A stretch of DNA of 38,219 nucleotides from Paracoccaceae bacterium (lineage in GTDB: Bacteria; Pseudomonadota; Alphaproteobacteria; Rhodobacterales; Rhodobacteraceae), in assembly GCA_024742575.1 (NCBI GenBank), contig JANSYF010000034.1:1-38219 (forward strand), in the 5' to 3' direction. Below are positions 25,061-31,946 of this stretch, one piece after another; within the stretch, counting starts at the first letter, position 1; the number at the start of each line of letters is the position of its first letter. The translations under genes were made by a program, and so were the position numbers. The notes below the pieces were generated by a model. That model saw only the letters and a program-made list of their open reading frames with translations, did not search any database and was not told the DNA's origin.

Positions 25061-26455
25061 ATGGCTCAGACCCGCACCGAATCCGACAGTTTTGGCCCGC
25101 TTGAGGTGCCGTCAGAAAAATATTGGGGCGCACAGACGCAGCGCTCGATCATGAACTTTCCCATTGGCTGGGAAAAGCAGCCGATCGCCATTGTCCGCGC
25201 CTTGGGCGTGATCAAGAAAGCCTGCGCACAGGCGAACAAGGCATCCGGCGATCTGGACGCGCGTCTCGCCGATGCGGTTATTCAGGCAGCAGGAGAGGTG
25301 ATCGACGGCAAGTTCGACGATAATTTCCCGCTGGTTGTCTGGCAGACGGGGTCGGGCACCCAGTCGAACATGAACGCCAACGAGGTCATCGCGAACCGGG
25401 CGATTGAAATTCTGGGTGGCGTGATCGGATCTAAAGACCCGGTGCACCCGAACGACCACTGCAACATGGGCCAGTCGTCAAACGACACCTTCCCGACCGC
25501 TATGCACATTGCCGCCGCGATGATGGTGCGCGACACGCTGCTGCCGGGGCTGGAAAAGCTGGCGTCGGGACTTGAGCAAAAATCCGAAGAATTCAAAGAC
25601 ATTATCAAGATTGGCCGAACACACACCCAGGACGCCACGCCGCTGACACTGGGACAGGAGTTTTCCGGCTACGCGCATCAAATCCGTCAGGGCATTGCGC
25701 GGGTGAAGGCCTGCCTGCCGGGGATTTACGAGTTGGCGCAGGGCGGCACGGCTGTTGGTACGGGCCTCAACACGAAAAAGGGTTGGGGCGAGACTGTTGC
25801 GGCGCATATGGCCGAAATTACGGATTTGCCTTTTGTGACTGCGCCCAACAAGTTCGAGGCACTGGCCGCGCATGACGCGATGGTTTTCATGTCGGGCGCT
25901 TTGGCGACCGTGGCAGGGTCCTGCTACAAGATCGCCAACGACATCCGCTTTCTTGGTTCTGGCCCGCGTTCGGGTCTGGGCGAATTGATCCTGCCCGAAA
26001 ACGAGCCGGGATCGTCGATCATGCCGGGCAAAGTGAACCCAACACAGGCCGAAGCGCTGACGCAGGTGGCGGCGCATGTGATGGGCAACGATGCGGCGAT
26101 CAAGTTTGCCGGATCTCAGGGGCATTTTGAACTGAACGTCTACAACCCAATGATGGCCTACAACCTGTTGCAATCCATGCAATTGCTGGGCGACGCAGCG
26201 GACAGCTTCACCGAGCGGATGCTGCTTGGGATCGAAGCGAACGAGCCGCGCATCGACAAGCTGATGAAGGAATCGCTCATGCTGGTAACGGCGCTTGCGC
26301 CGACCATCGGCTATGACAACGCCACCAAGGTTGCCAAAACGGCGCACAAGAACGGCACGACCCTCAAGGAAGAGGCGATTGCGCTGGGCTTTGTCGATGC
26401 AGAGACCTTTGACAAGGTTGTGCGTCCCGAGGACATGATTGGTCCGAAAGGGTAA
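25061..26455 (+). CDS. fumC: Class II fumarate hydratase
   Basis: Iron-independent fumarase of the TCA cycle, interconverting fumarate and (S)-malate; homotetrameric, cytoplasmic, 464 residues. The superfamily signature [11 protein letters not shown] is at 317-327 with catalytic Ser318; the general acid/base histidine is His188 in [24 protein letters not shown] (96-109) and [20 protein letters not shown] (129-148) are the other conserved blocks. ATG 25061 has GAGGAGG nearby and matches the conserved N-terminus; an in-frame start at 25019 is not family-like. The gene ends at a strong terminator. Confidence 0.97.
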   Translation: MAQTRTESDSFGPLEVPSEKYWGAQTQRSIMNFPIGWEKQPIAIVRALGVIKKACAQANKASGDLDARLADAVIQAAGEVIDGKFDDNFPLVVWQTGSGTQSNMNANEVIANRAIEILGGVIGSKDPVHPNDHCNMGQSSNDTFPTAMHIAAAMMVRDTLLPGLEKLASGLEQKSEEFKDIIKIGRTHTQDATPLTLGQEFSGYAHQIRQGIARVKACLPGIYELAQGGTAVGTGLNTKKGWGETVAAHMAEITDLPFVTAPNKFEALAAHDAMVFMSGALATVAGSCYKIANDIRFLGSGPRSGLGELILPENEPGSSIMPGKVNPTQAEALTQVAAHVMGNDAAIKFAGSQGHFELNVYNPMMAYNLLQSMQLLGDAADSFTERMLLGIEANEPRIDKLMKESLMLVTALAPTIGYDNATKVAKTAHKNGTTLKEEAIALGFVDAETFDKVVRPEDMIGPKG

Positions 26456-26523
26456 GCAAACTGCGCCCTTGGCATCACCCTTTCAGTGGGGATGTTTCAG
26501 GAGCATTTGCAGAAAGAAACGGA

Positions 26524-26557
26524 GAGGACGCTTGGTGCGTCCTCTTTTTTTGTTTTT
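26524..26557 (+). terminator. Rho-independent terminator of fumC
   Basis: Perfect eight-pair stem GAGGACGC/GCGTCCTC with a five-base loop (26524-26544), followed by TTTTTTTGTTTTTT. It is the clearest terminator in the window. Confidence 0.95.
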
Positions 26558-26623
26558 TGCGACGGAAAGTGTTTGGTCCTGCGTGAGTCTAGGCATGTGA
26601 CCATCATTATTCAGGACTGTTCC

Positions 26624-27223
26624 ATGTCGCGTTTCTCTCCCTATTGGCTTTGGTTTGTGTTGGCCTTGCCCGCTTTTGGCATGACGTATGATCTTGCCAC
26701 GTCGACCAACCCGAAAATCTATCATATCCTTGTTCACCCCACCGGCGAATTCGCCGCGCGGTTCATGATCATCGCGATGCTGGCATCGCCGCTGATCTTG
26801 CTCTTTAAATCCGCCGCGTTTCCGCGATGGCTCAAGAAAAACCGGCGGTATTTCGGTGTGGCGGCGTTTGCCTATGCTGCGGCACATACCGCCTTCTACC
26901 TGATCGACAAGGCGTCGTTGGACACGGTCATCACCGAATTGCCCCGGCTTTACATCTGGACTGGTTGGGTGGCTTTCGTGATCTTTATCCCGCTTGCCGT
27001 GACCTCAACTGATTATTTCGTGCGCGTCATGGGGCCGCGTTGGAAAACCCTTCAGCGCTGGACCTATCCGGCCGCGGTTCTGACGTTGGTTCACTGGGCC
27101 TCGCTGCATGATTGGGGCAGTCCTGCTGCGGCTCTTGTCCACTTTGGCCCACTTGCCGCGCTTGAGGCGTATCGGGTCTGGTATTGGTACGTGCGACCCC
27201 GAACAACCACACGCACAGCTTGA
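26624..27223 (+). CDS. MsrQ-like heme-binding membrane protein
   Basis: Inner-membrane protein, 199 residues, about six hydrophobic segments, of the ferric-reductase-like/MsrQ (YedZ) family. MsrQ carries heme and passes electrons to MsrP, which repairs oxidised methionines in the periplasm. Family blocks are HPTGEFAARFMIIAMLASPL, the RRYFGVAAFAYAAAHTAFYL helix, PLAVTSTDYFVRVMGPRWKTLQRWTYP and LVHWASLHDW; the histidines in the last three are likely heme ligands. No msrP gene is adjacent, so the electron acceptor may be encoded elsewhere or differ. Start ATG 26624 lies just before the first helix. Confidence 0.8.
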   Translation: MSRFSPYWLWFVLALPAFGMTYDLATSTNPKIYHILVHPTGEFAARFMIIAMLASPLILLFKSAAFPRWLKKNRRYFGVAAFAYAAAHTAFYLIDKASLDTVITELPRLYIWTGWVAFVIFIPLAVTSTDYFVRVMGPRWKTLQRWTYPAAVLTLVHWASLHDWGSPAAALVHFGPLAALEAYRVWYWYVRPRTTTRTA

Positions 27224-27315
27224 CCGAATTGGTCTGCTCAGCATTTTTGCTATGATTTATGAAGCTGCCGCGAGATATTGCGGCAGCTCATTTATTTCTC
27301 GCAAAGATTTTTGAC

Positions 27316-28083
27316 ATGACCAAAGACCATATCTCGATCAACCTCGACGTCTGGCAGAAAGATGCCGAAAACTGGGTCGCACCCGGCGAACGGCTTTGGG
27401 CCTCGGAGCCGAGATGGGGGATTTGGGGGTTGCCAGAAGCCGACCTGAAACTTTTGCCAGAGAACATGACCGGTAAAGATGCTATCGAACTCGGATGCGG
27501 CACAGGCTATGTGTCGGCGTGGATGACGCGTTTGGGTGCGCGGGTCACTGGGATCGATGTAACAGCCGCGCAATTGGTCACCGCTCGACGGTTGGCCGAG
27601 GTGCATGGCGCAAACATCACCTTTCTTGAAGGCGACGCCGAAGCGACCGGGCTGCCGGACGCGTCTTTTGATTTTGCCATTTCCGAATACGGGGCTGCGA
27701 TCTGGTGCCGGCCCGAAGTCTGGCTGCGCGAAGCGTGGCGGCTGTTGCGACCGGGGGGAAGTCTTGTCTTTCTAGGCAATCACCCATTGTCGATCATCTG
27801 CACGCCGATGAATGGTGCGCCTTGCGAGCCTGTCTTGCACAGACGATATCGCAATATGTGGTGCGCTGACTGGACCGAAGTCGAGATTGATCCAAGTGGC
27901 GTGACCTTCAACCTTACGATTGCCGACTGGTTTGCGCTGTTTCGCGAGATCGGCTTCGCCGTGGTCAATTATCAAGAGCTTTACGCCCCAGACGCCGTGA
28001 CGGGTTCGCAGGATTTTGTGCCTGCCGAGTGGGCCAAGAATTATCCGAATGAGCAAGTTTGGTGGCTGGCCAAACCAATGTGA
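27316..28083 (+). CDS. Class I SAM-dependent methyltransferase
   Basis: Cytoplasmic Rossmann-fold methyltransferase, 255 residues. Motif I is AIELGCGTGYVSAWM (residues 56-70), with Asp81 (GIDVTAAQL) expected to bind the SAM ribose; the post-motif LPDASFDFAIS and WRLLRPGGSLVFLGNHPL fit the Methyltransf_11 family. The N-terminus YxxW-like segment (WQKDAENWVAPGERLWASEPRWGIWG) is Trp rich. The substrate is unknown. It is on the same strand as, and 45 bases before, the DUF4169 gene. Confidence 0.9.
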   Translation: MTKDHISINLDVWQKDAENWVAPGERLWASEPRWGIWGLPEADLKLLPENMTGKDAIELGCGTGYVSAWMTRLGARVTGIDVTAAQLVTARRLAEVHGANITFLEGDAEATGLPDASFDFAISEYGAAIWCRPEVWLREAWRLLRPGGSLVFLGNHPLSIICTPMNGAPCEPVLHRRYRNMWCADWTEVEIDPSGVTFNLTIADWFALFREIGFAVVNYQELYAPDAVTGSQDFVPAEWAKNYPNEQVWWLAKPM

Positions 28084-28127
28084 GCGAAATGCTGGAATTT
28101 CGCGGTGGGCGTAGTACTGTTCTCACC

Positions 28128-28301
28128 ATGAGCACCGTCACCAACCTCAACCAGTTTCGCAAAACGAAGGCACGTTCCGACAAGCGCGCCAAGGCGGATG
28201 AGAATTCGGCGAAGTTCGGGCGCAGCAAGGCGCAGAAGGATCTGGAGAAAGCGCGGGCCGACAAGGCAAAACGCGATCTGGACGGCAAATCCACCACATG
28301 A
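28128..28301 (+). CDS. DUF4169 family protein
   Basis: Small highly charged protein, 57 residues from ATG 28128. It starts with the family motif VTNLNQFRKTKAR and continues as Lys/Arg/Asp/Ala-rich helix (SKAQKDLEKARADKAKRDLDG). Function unknown; it could bind nucleic acid. The stop overlaps the ATG of the ribbon-helix-helix gene by four bases (ATGA), so the two are co-translated. Confidence 0.88.
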   Translation: MSTVTNLNQFRKTKARSDKRAKADENSAKFGRSKAQKDLEKARADKAKRDLDGKSTT

Positions 28302-28531
28302 GCGGACGCCCGGTCAAACGGTCGCTGACGTTGCGAGGGCATCGCACCAGCGTGTCGCTTGAAGACGCATTCTGGCGCGCGTTTCGGGACATTGCCGAGG
28401 TGCGGGATATGCCGATCAATGCACTTGCCGCTGAGATCGACGAGGCACGGGACATCGACGTTGGTCTGGCTTCTGCGATCCGCGTCTATGTGCTGGACTG
28501 GTATCGGGACAGGGCGGTCTCTGAGTCTTGA
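28298..28531 (+). CDS. Ribbon-helix-helix domain protein
   Basis: Small DNA-binding-type protein, 77 residues. The pattern SLTLRGHRTSVSLEDAFWRAFRDIAEVRDMPINALAAEID fits the strand-helix-helix of a ribbon-helix-helix domain, as found with DUF4169 in alphaproteobacteria. It overlaps the DUF4169 stop by four bases. Targets are unknown. A strong hairpin follows directly. Confidence 0.87.
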   Translation: MSGRPVKRSLTLRGHRTSVSLEDAFWRAFRDIAEVRDMPINALAAEIDEARDIDVGLASAIRVYVLDWYRDRAVSES

Positions 28532-28532
28532 G

Positions 28533-28566
28533 GTCCTCGGGGAATGCCCGAGGACGACAGTTTTGC
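28533..28566 (+). terminator. Terminator between the ribbon-helix-helix gene and creatinase
   Basis: Perfect nine-pair stem GTCCTCGGG/CCCGAGGAC with a five-base loop (28533-28555), followed shortly by TTTT on the plus strand. It separates the two convergent genes. Confidence 0.75.
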
Positions 28567-28573
28567 TGAGTGA

Positions 28574-29791
28574 TTACCCAATCACATTGTGCTCTGGCCC
28601 ATACGGGAATCCGGTGATGTTGGTGGCACCCTCATCGGTCACGACAAGGATGTCATGCTCGCGGTAACCGCCAGCCCCGGCAGTGCCTTCCGGGATCCAG
28701 AGCATCGGTTCGATGGACACAACCATACCCGGCTCCAGCACCGTGTCGATGTCTTCGCGCAGTTCCAGACCCGCCTCGCGGCCGTAGTAGTGGCTGAGGA
28801 TGCCGAAGGAGTGGCCATACCCGAAGGAGCGGTACTGGAGCAGGTTTTCCTGCGCGAACAGCCGGTTGATCTCGTCGCAGATCTGGGCGCAGGAGATGCC
28901 GGGTTTGATCAGGCTGAGGCCCAGTTCATGTGCCGCGACGTTGGCGTTCCAGATGCGGAGGCTGTCGGCGTCGGGTTCACCCAGGAACAACGTGCGTTCC
29001 AAAGCGGTGTAGTAGGCCGATATCATCGGGAAGGTGTTGAGGCTAAGGATATCGCCGTGCTGCAATGCGCGCATCGTCACCGGGTTGTGCGCACCGTCGG
29101 TGTTGAGACCCGACTGGAACCACACCCAGCTGTCGCGCATCTCGCTGTCGGGGAAGCTGCGGGCGATCTCAAGCTCCATCGCGTCGCGGCCTGCCATGGC
29201 GATGTCGATCTCGCGGGCACCGGCCGCAATCGCGTCGCGGATGGCATAGCCGCCCACATCGGCAACACGTGCGCCTTCGGTGATCAGGGCGATTTCGGCG
29301 GGGGATTTGACCATGCGTGACCGCATCGTGTCGGGAGCGATGTCGATCACCTCGGGGGTGCTCAGAAACGCATCCAGCGTGGCGCGGGCGGCAAGGGTCA
29401 GGTGGTCGCCTTCGACGCCAATGCGGCGGCCTGTGCCGACCAGTGCGGCGACTGCGCGCCAGTAATTGTTGCGCTCCCAATCGGTGTAGATGACGTTGTC
29501 GCAATGCGCCCGGCGCCAGGGCTGACCGCCGTCGATATTGGCGCTGACGGTGGTGCAGGTGTCGTGGGTGACGACAAGGCCGTAGGGGCGACCAAAGCTG
29601 CAATAGAGAAAGCCCGAGTAATACGAGATGTTCTGCATAGAGGTGAGCAGCACCGCGTCCAAATCATGGCTGGCCATGATGGCCCGCAGGCTCGCGACTC
29701 GCTGGTCGTATTCGGCCTTTGCGAAGGGCAGTGGGGCTTTGTCGCCATTGTGGCAGGTGAAGGTCTGGGGACGGTTGGGGGTATCGAACAT
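28574..29791 (-). CDS. Creatinase (creatine amidinohydrolase)
   Basis: Cytoplasmic enzyme hydrolysing creatine to sarcosine and urea, 405 residues. It has the M24 'pita-bread' fold, but the sequence follows Pseudomonas creatinase very closely: NISYYSGFLYCSFGRPYGLVV, SANIDGGQPWRR, DSWVWFQSGLNTDGAHNPVT and GYGHSFGILSHYYGREAGLELREDIDT. Catalytic His235, Glu265 and Glu361 correspond to the known creatinase residues at a constant offset of three, and the metal ligands of true M24 peptidases are not maintained as a set. ATG 29791 is preceded by GGAG. Sarcosine oxidase and creatininase genes are not adjacent. The leader contains three hairpins. Confidence 0.93.
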   Translation of the reverse strand: MFDTPNRPQTFTCHNGDKAPLPFAKAEYDQRVASLRAIMASHDLDAVLLTSMQNISYYSGFLYCSFGRPYGLVVTHDTCTTVSANIDGGQPWRRAHCDNVIYTDWERNNYWRAVAALVGTGRRIGVEGDHLTLAARATLDAFLSTPEVIDIAPDTMRSRMVKSPAEIALITEGARVADVGGYAIRDAIAAGAREIDIAMAGRDAMELEIARSFPDSEMRDSWVWFQSGLNTDGAHNPVTMRALQHGDILSLNTFPMISAYYTALERTLFLGEPDADSLRIWNANVAAHELGLSLIKPGISCAQICDEINRLFAQENLLQYRSFGYGHSFGILSHYYGREAGLELREDIDTVLEPGMVVSIEPMLWIPEGTAGAGGYREHDILVVTDEGATNITGFPYGPEHNVIG

Positions 29792-29822
29792 AGTTAAGTC
29801 TCCGAGCATCTGCCGGGACCAT

Positions 29823-29854
29823 ATGCAAAACGCCCGGCATCACATCCGGGCGTT
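29823..29854 (-). terminator. Hairpin plus T-run ahead of creatinase
   Basis: Perfect nine-pair stem AACGCCCGG/CCGGGCGTT with an eight-base loop (29829-29854); on the minus strand it runs into TTTTGC. It lies only about 32 bases upstream of the creatinase start, so it either ends the DUF2852/RDD transcripts or attenuates creatinase. Confidence 0.7.
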
Positions 29855-29865
29855 CAGGACGATAC

Positions 29866-29917
29866 GCTTTCTGTGGAAAGCTTGATGTGGGTCTTGCTCC
29901 GACGACGCCATCGTCGG
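29866..29917 (-). promoter_or_regulatory. Two further hairpins in the creatinase leader
   Basis: GCTTTC/GAAAGC (29866-29881) and CCGACGA/TCGTCGG (29899-29917) are perfect stems with four- and five-base loops. Together with the terminator-like hairpin they make three consecutive hairpins in 90 bases. A TTGACA lies further upstream on the minus strand. No known riboswitch class is recognised. Confidence 0.4.
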
Positions 29918-29977
29918 CACATCCGCACTTTCGATGCCAAATGACGGTGAGTCTGTCAACGGATTTGACGCATCCGG

Positions 29978-30427
29978 TTACGCACGGCGGTTGATCGCAA
30001 CAGTGCCCAAAAGCATGTCAGTCAGACCCTGACCTCGTTCTGTAAGAAACATCATCGCAATCGAGATCAGTTGCAGCGGGAAAACTGCCATCGACACGGT
30101 ATAGCCCAGTGTATGCATGAAAGCTTGGCTGAAGTCGAAATGTTCGCCCCGCTGGTCGCGGAATTCGATCGACATCAGGCGCATGCCCCATGTTGCCGAG
30201 CGTCCGGTGATGGTGGCCACGCGGTAGATGAAGCCAGTGACGAAGAATAGGAACGGCAGGAAGAAAAGCCCTATGAACGCCGTCATCACGACGACCGGCA
30301 CCAGAAGCGCCGCGATCAAAGCTGCGTCGATCAACCAAGCCAGACCACGCTTGATCGTGACGCTGTCATAAAATTCGGGCTGGACCATCGGGTCGGGCAG
30401 GTTGGGATAGGCGTCTGTGGCGTACAT
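29978..30427 (-). CDS. RDD family membrane protein
   Basis: Inner-membrane protein, 149 residues, three hydrophobic segments. The RDD signature is seen as VTIKRGLAWLIDAALIAALL near residues 24-43 and ATWGMRLMSIEFRD in the middle. RDD proteins are of mostly unknown function, possibly ion/proton exchange. It follows the DUF2852 gene on the same strand. A GGCCCC/GGGGCC hairpin (30474-30490) lies in the gap between them, without a clear T-run. Confidence 0.87.
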   Translation of the reverse strand: MYATDAYPNLPDPMVQPEFYDSVTIKRGLAWLIDAALIAALLVPVVVMTAFIGLFFLPFLFFVTGFIYRVATITGRSATWGMRLMSIEFRDQRGEHFDFSQAFMHTLGYTVSMAVFPLQLISIAMMFLTERGQGLTDMLLGTVAINRRA

Positions 30428-30500
30428 TGTCGTAAAACCGTTCTTTCACTGAGAGAGGGGCGTGGCCCCGATATGGGGCCACCGGTGGGCTGTGCAAGGT

Positions 30501-30923
30501 TTAGGCGTCTTCGCTTTCGCGGCTTTCCTTCGCGGACTTGGCGCGCTCGTCCATGAACTGGTCGAATTCCGACTTGTCCTTGGCATCGCGCAGGCGCTTG
30601 AGAAAGGCCTCGAAATTTTCTTGCTCTTCTTCGAGACGACGCAAGGTTTCGGTCTTGTAGGCGTCAAAGGCCGTGTTGCCGGATGACCGCATCGTGGTGA
30701 ACTTAGTCGACATGCGACGGCTGCGATTGCAGGAAGAATTGAACATGCGTTTGCTCCAGATCATGTAGGCAAGAAGGGCGAGGCCGACCGGCCAGAAGAA
30801 GATAAAGCCAAGGACCATTGCGGCGATCCAAGCGCCTTTACCTTTGTTGTCCAGCCACGCCTCGGCGCGGGAAAACCAACCCATGCGGGCCGGAAGAGAA
30901 GCGGGGGCGGCGATCGTGCTCAT
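30501..30923 (-). CDS. DUF2852 family protein
   Basis: Protein of 140 residues from ATG 30923, which has GGAG six bases upstream. One amphipathic N-terminal part, one or two membrane segments (GAWIAAMVLGFIFFWPVGLALLAYMIW, about 30-56), a short basic linker with Cys, and a charged coiled-coil C-terminal half (RRLEEEQENFEAFLKRLRDAKDKSEFDQFMDER). Function unknown. Two near-identical palindromes (30946-30964 and 31004-31022) lie directly upstream, indicating specific regulation. Confidence 0.87.
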   Translation of the reverse strand: MSTIAAPASLPARMGWFSRAEAWLDNKGKGAWIAAMVLGFIFFWPVGLALLAYMIWSKRMFNSSCNRSRRMSTKFTTMRSSGNTAFDAYKTETLRRLEEEQENFEAFLKRLRDAKDKSEFDQFMDERAKSAKESRESEDA

Positions 30924-30945
30924 TATCAACTCCGTTGTTTGTGTG

Positions 30946-30964
30946 ATGTGAATGTCTTTCACAT
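30946..30964. promoter_or_regulatory. Palindromic operator candidate 1 upstream of DUF2852
   Basis: ATGTGAA-TGTCT-TTCACAT, seven-base perfect arms around a five-base centre, 22 bases upstream of the DUF2852 start. A near-copy lies 58 bases away. Confidence 0.55.
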
Positions 30965-31003
30965 TAAACAGATCGGAATTGCTGGCCCTATTTGCAAGGA
31001 AAA

Positions 31004-31022
31004 ATGTGAATGTTTTTTACAT
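31004..31022. promoter_or_regulatory. Palindromic operator candidate 2 upstream of DUF2852
   Basis: ATGTGAA-TGTTT-TTTACAT, the same layout as candidate 1 with two base differences. The centres are 58 bases apart, on an AT-rich stretch that ends at the YbaK-type gene stop. Confidence 0.5.
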
Positions 31023-31031
31023 TTACTTTTT

Positions 31032-31499
31032 TTATGACGTAAAATCAAATATTTGTGCAGAAGAAATTTTAGGGAGAACTGCCGGATCGAGCGGGAAAAC
31101 ATGCCGCGGTGTGCCCGCAGCGGCCCAAACCACGTCAAATTCAAGCAACCGAGGGTCTAGCCACGCGCGGATTGGGTTGAGGTGCCCAATTGGGGATACA
31201 CCGCCAATGGCAAAGCCAGTTTGTGCGCGGATCAGGTTTGCATCGGCCTTTCCCAAAGGTTCGCCAGCGCAGGCGGATGCCTTGGTCGAATCGACGCGAT
31301 TGCCACCTGCTGTCAAAAACAGCACAGCATCACCGCGGGTTTCGGCGCGAAAGATGATCGACTTGGCGATTTGATCGAGGTGACAGCCCACGCTGTCGGC
31401 GGCCTCTTGCGCTGTGCGGGCTTGTCCGACCTCGCGGATATCAGCGGGCAACCCCAGTGTTTCGAGGGCGGTGCGGACACGTGCGAGGCTTTTGCTCAT
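31032..31499 (-). CDS. YbaK/EbsC-family aminoacyl-tRNA deacylase
   Basis: Cytoplasmic protein, 155 residues, of the YbaK/ProX superfamily, which hydrolyses misacylated tRNA (for example Cys- or Ala-tRNA(Pro)). Family marks are QIAKSIIFRAETRGDAVLFLTAG with the conserved lysine, LGKADANLIRAQTGFAIGGVSPIGH and DPRLLEFDVVWAAAGTPRHVFPLDP. The particular tRNA substrate cannot be assigned. It is divergent from rne with a 447-base intergenic region. Confidence 0.9.
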   Translation of the reverse strand: MSKSLARVRTALETLGLPADIREVGQARTAQEAADSVGCHLDQIAKSIIFRAETRGDAVLFLTAGGNRVDSTKASACAGEPLGKADANLIRAQTGFAIGGVSPIGHLNPIRAWLDPRLLEFDVVWAAAGTPRHVFPLDPAVLPKISSAQIFDFTS

Positions 31500-31946
31500 T
31501 GGGTTTCTCTTTTGGCAATCGGGCAGTCACGGTGTGTTACGATGCCAGACATATGCAGAAAAGGTGAGATTGCCCATTGTGCTATCGACCTCTCTGCCCT
31601 TATTGTGATCCTCAGCCCAATCCGTCTGACGGAACGCGGGCACATGAGTTTCGCTATTCTGAGCATCGGCAGAGTGTCCTGAATTCAGAGTACGCAGGTA
31701 TGGCCCACAAGGCCTTCTACAAACACCTGAGGTTTTTACCGAACATCAGGTTCGCAACGGATGCAGTCACCCTTGTGACATGCGTCGGAGAAGAAACGCG
31801 ATGAAACGCGCGCAGGACATGAGGCTAGAGCAACGGGGCATTTCACCCCGGCCAGCCGCTGCGCACGCACTCGCCATGACAAGACACACCCGATCCCGCT
31901 CTCTTTTCGAAAGAAGAGGGCTGCGACGGTTGTGCGCACGGAATTT
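31500..31946 (+). promoter_or_regulatory. Long divergent region: probable promoter and 5' leader of rne
   Basis: No protein gene is supported in these 447 bases. A CGGGG/CCCCG hairpin (31834-31850) and a CTCTTTTCGAAAGAAGAG dyad lie near the rne start. Long, structured leaders are common for rne because the enzyme degrades its own mRNA. A frame beginning ATG 31801 (arginine-rich) overlaps the rne start out of frame and is not supported as a gene. Confidence 0.45.

Noticed and set aside
28574..29791. DMSP lyase DddP or an Xaa-Pro peptidase (both M24 fold)
   Set aside because: The sequence blocks and the His/Glu/Glu catalytic set follow creatinase closely and do not resemble DddP.
29866..29917. 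A guanidine-II (mini-ykkC) riboswitch ahead of creatinase
   Set aside because: That class needs two hairpins with ACGR loops; these loops do not match.
30946..31022. CRP binding sites
   Set aside because: The TGTGA and TCACA arms are seven rather than six bases apart, so the dyad has an odd centre unlike CRP sites.
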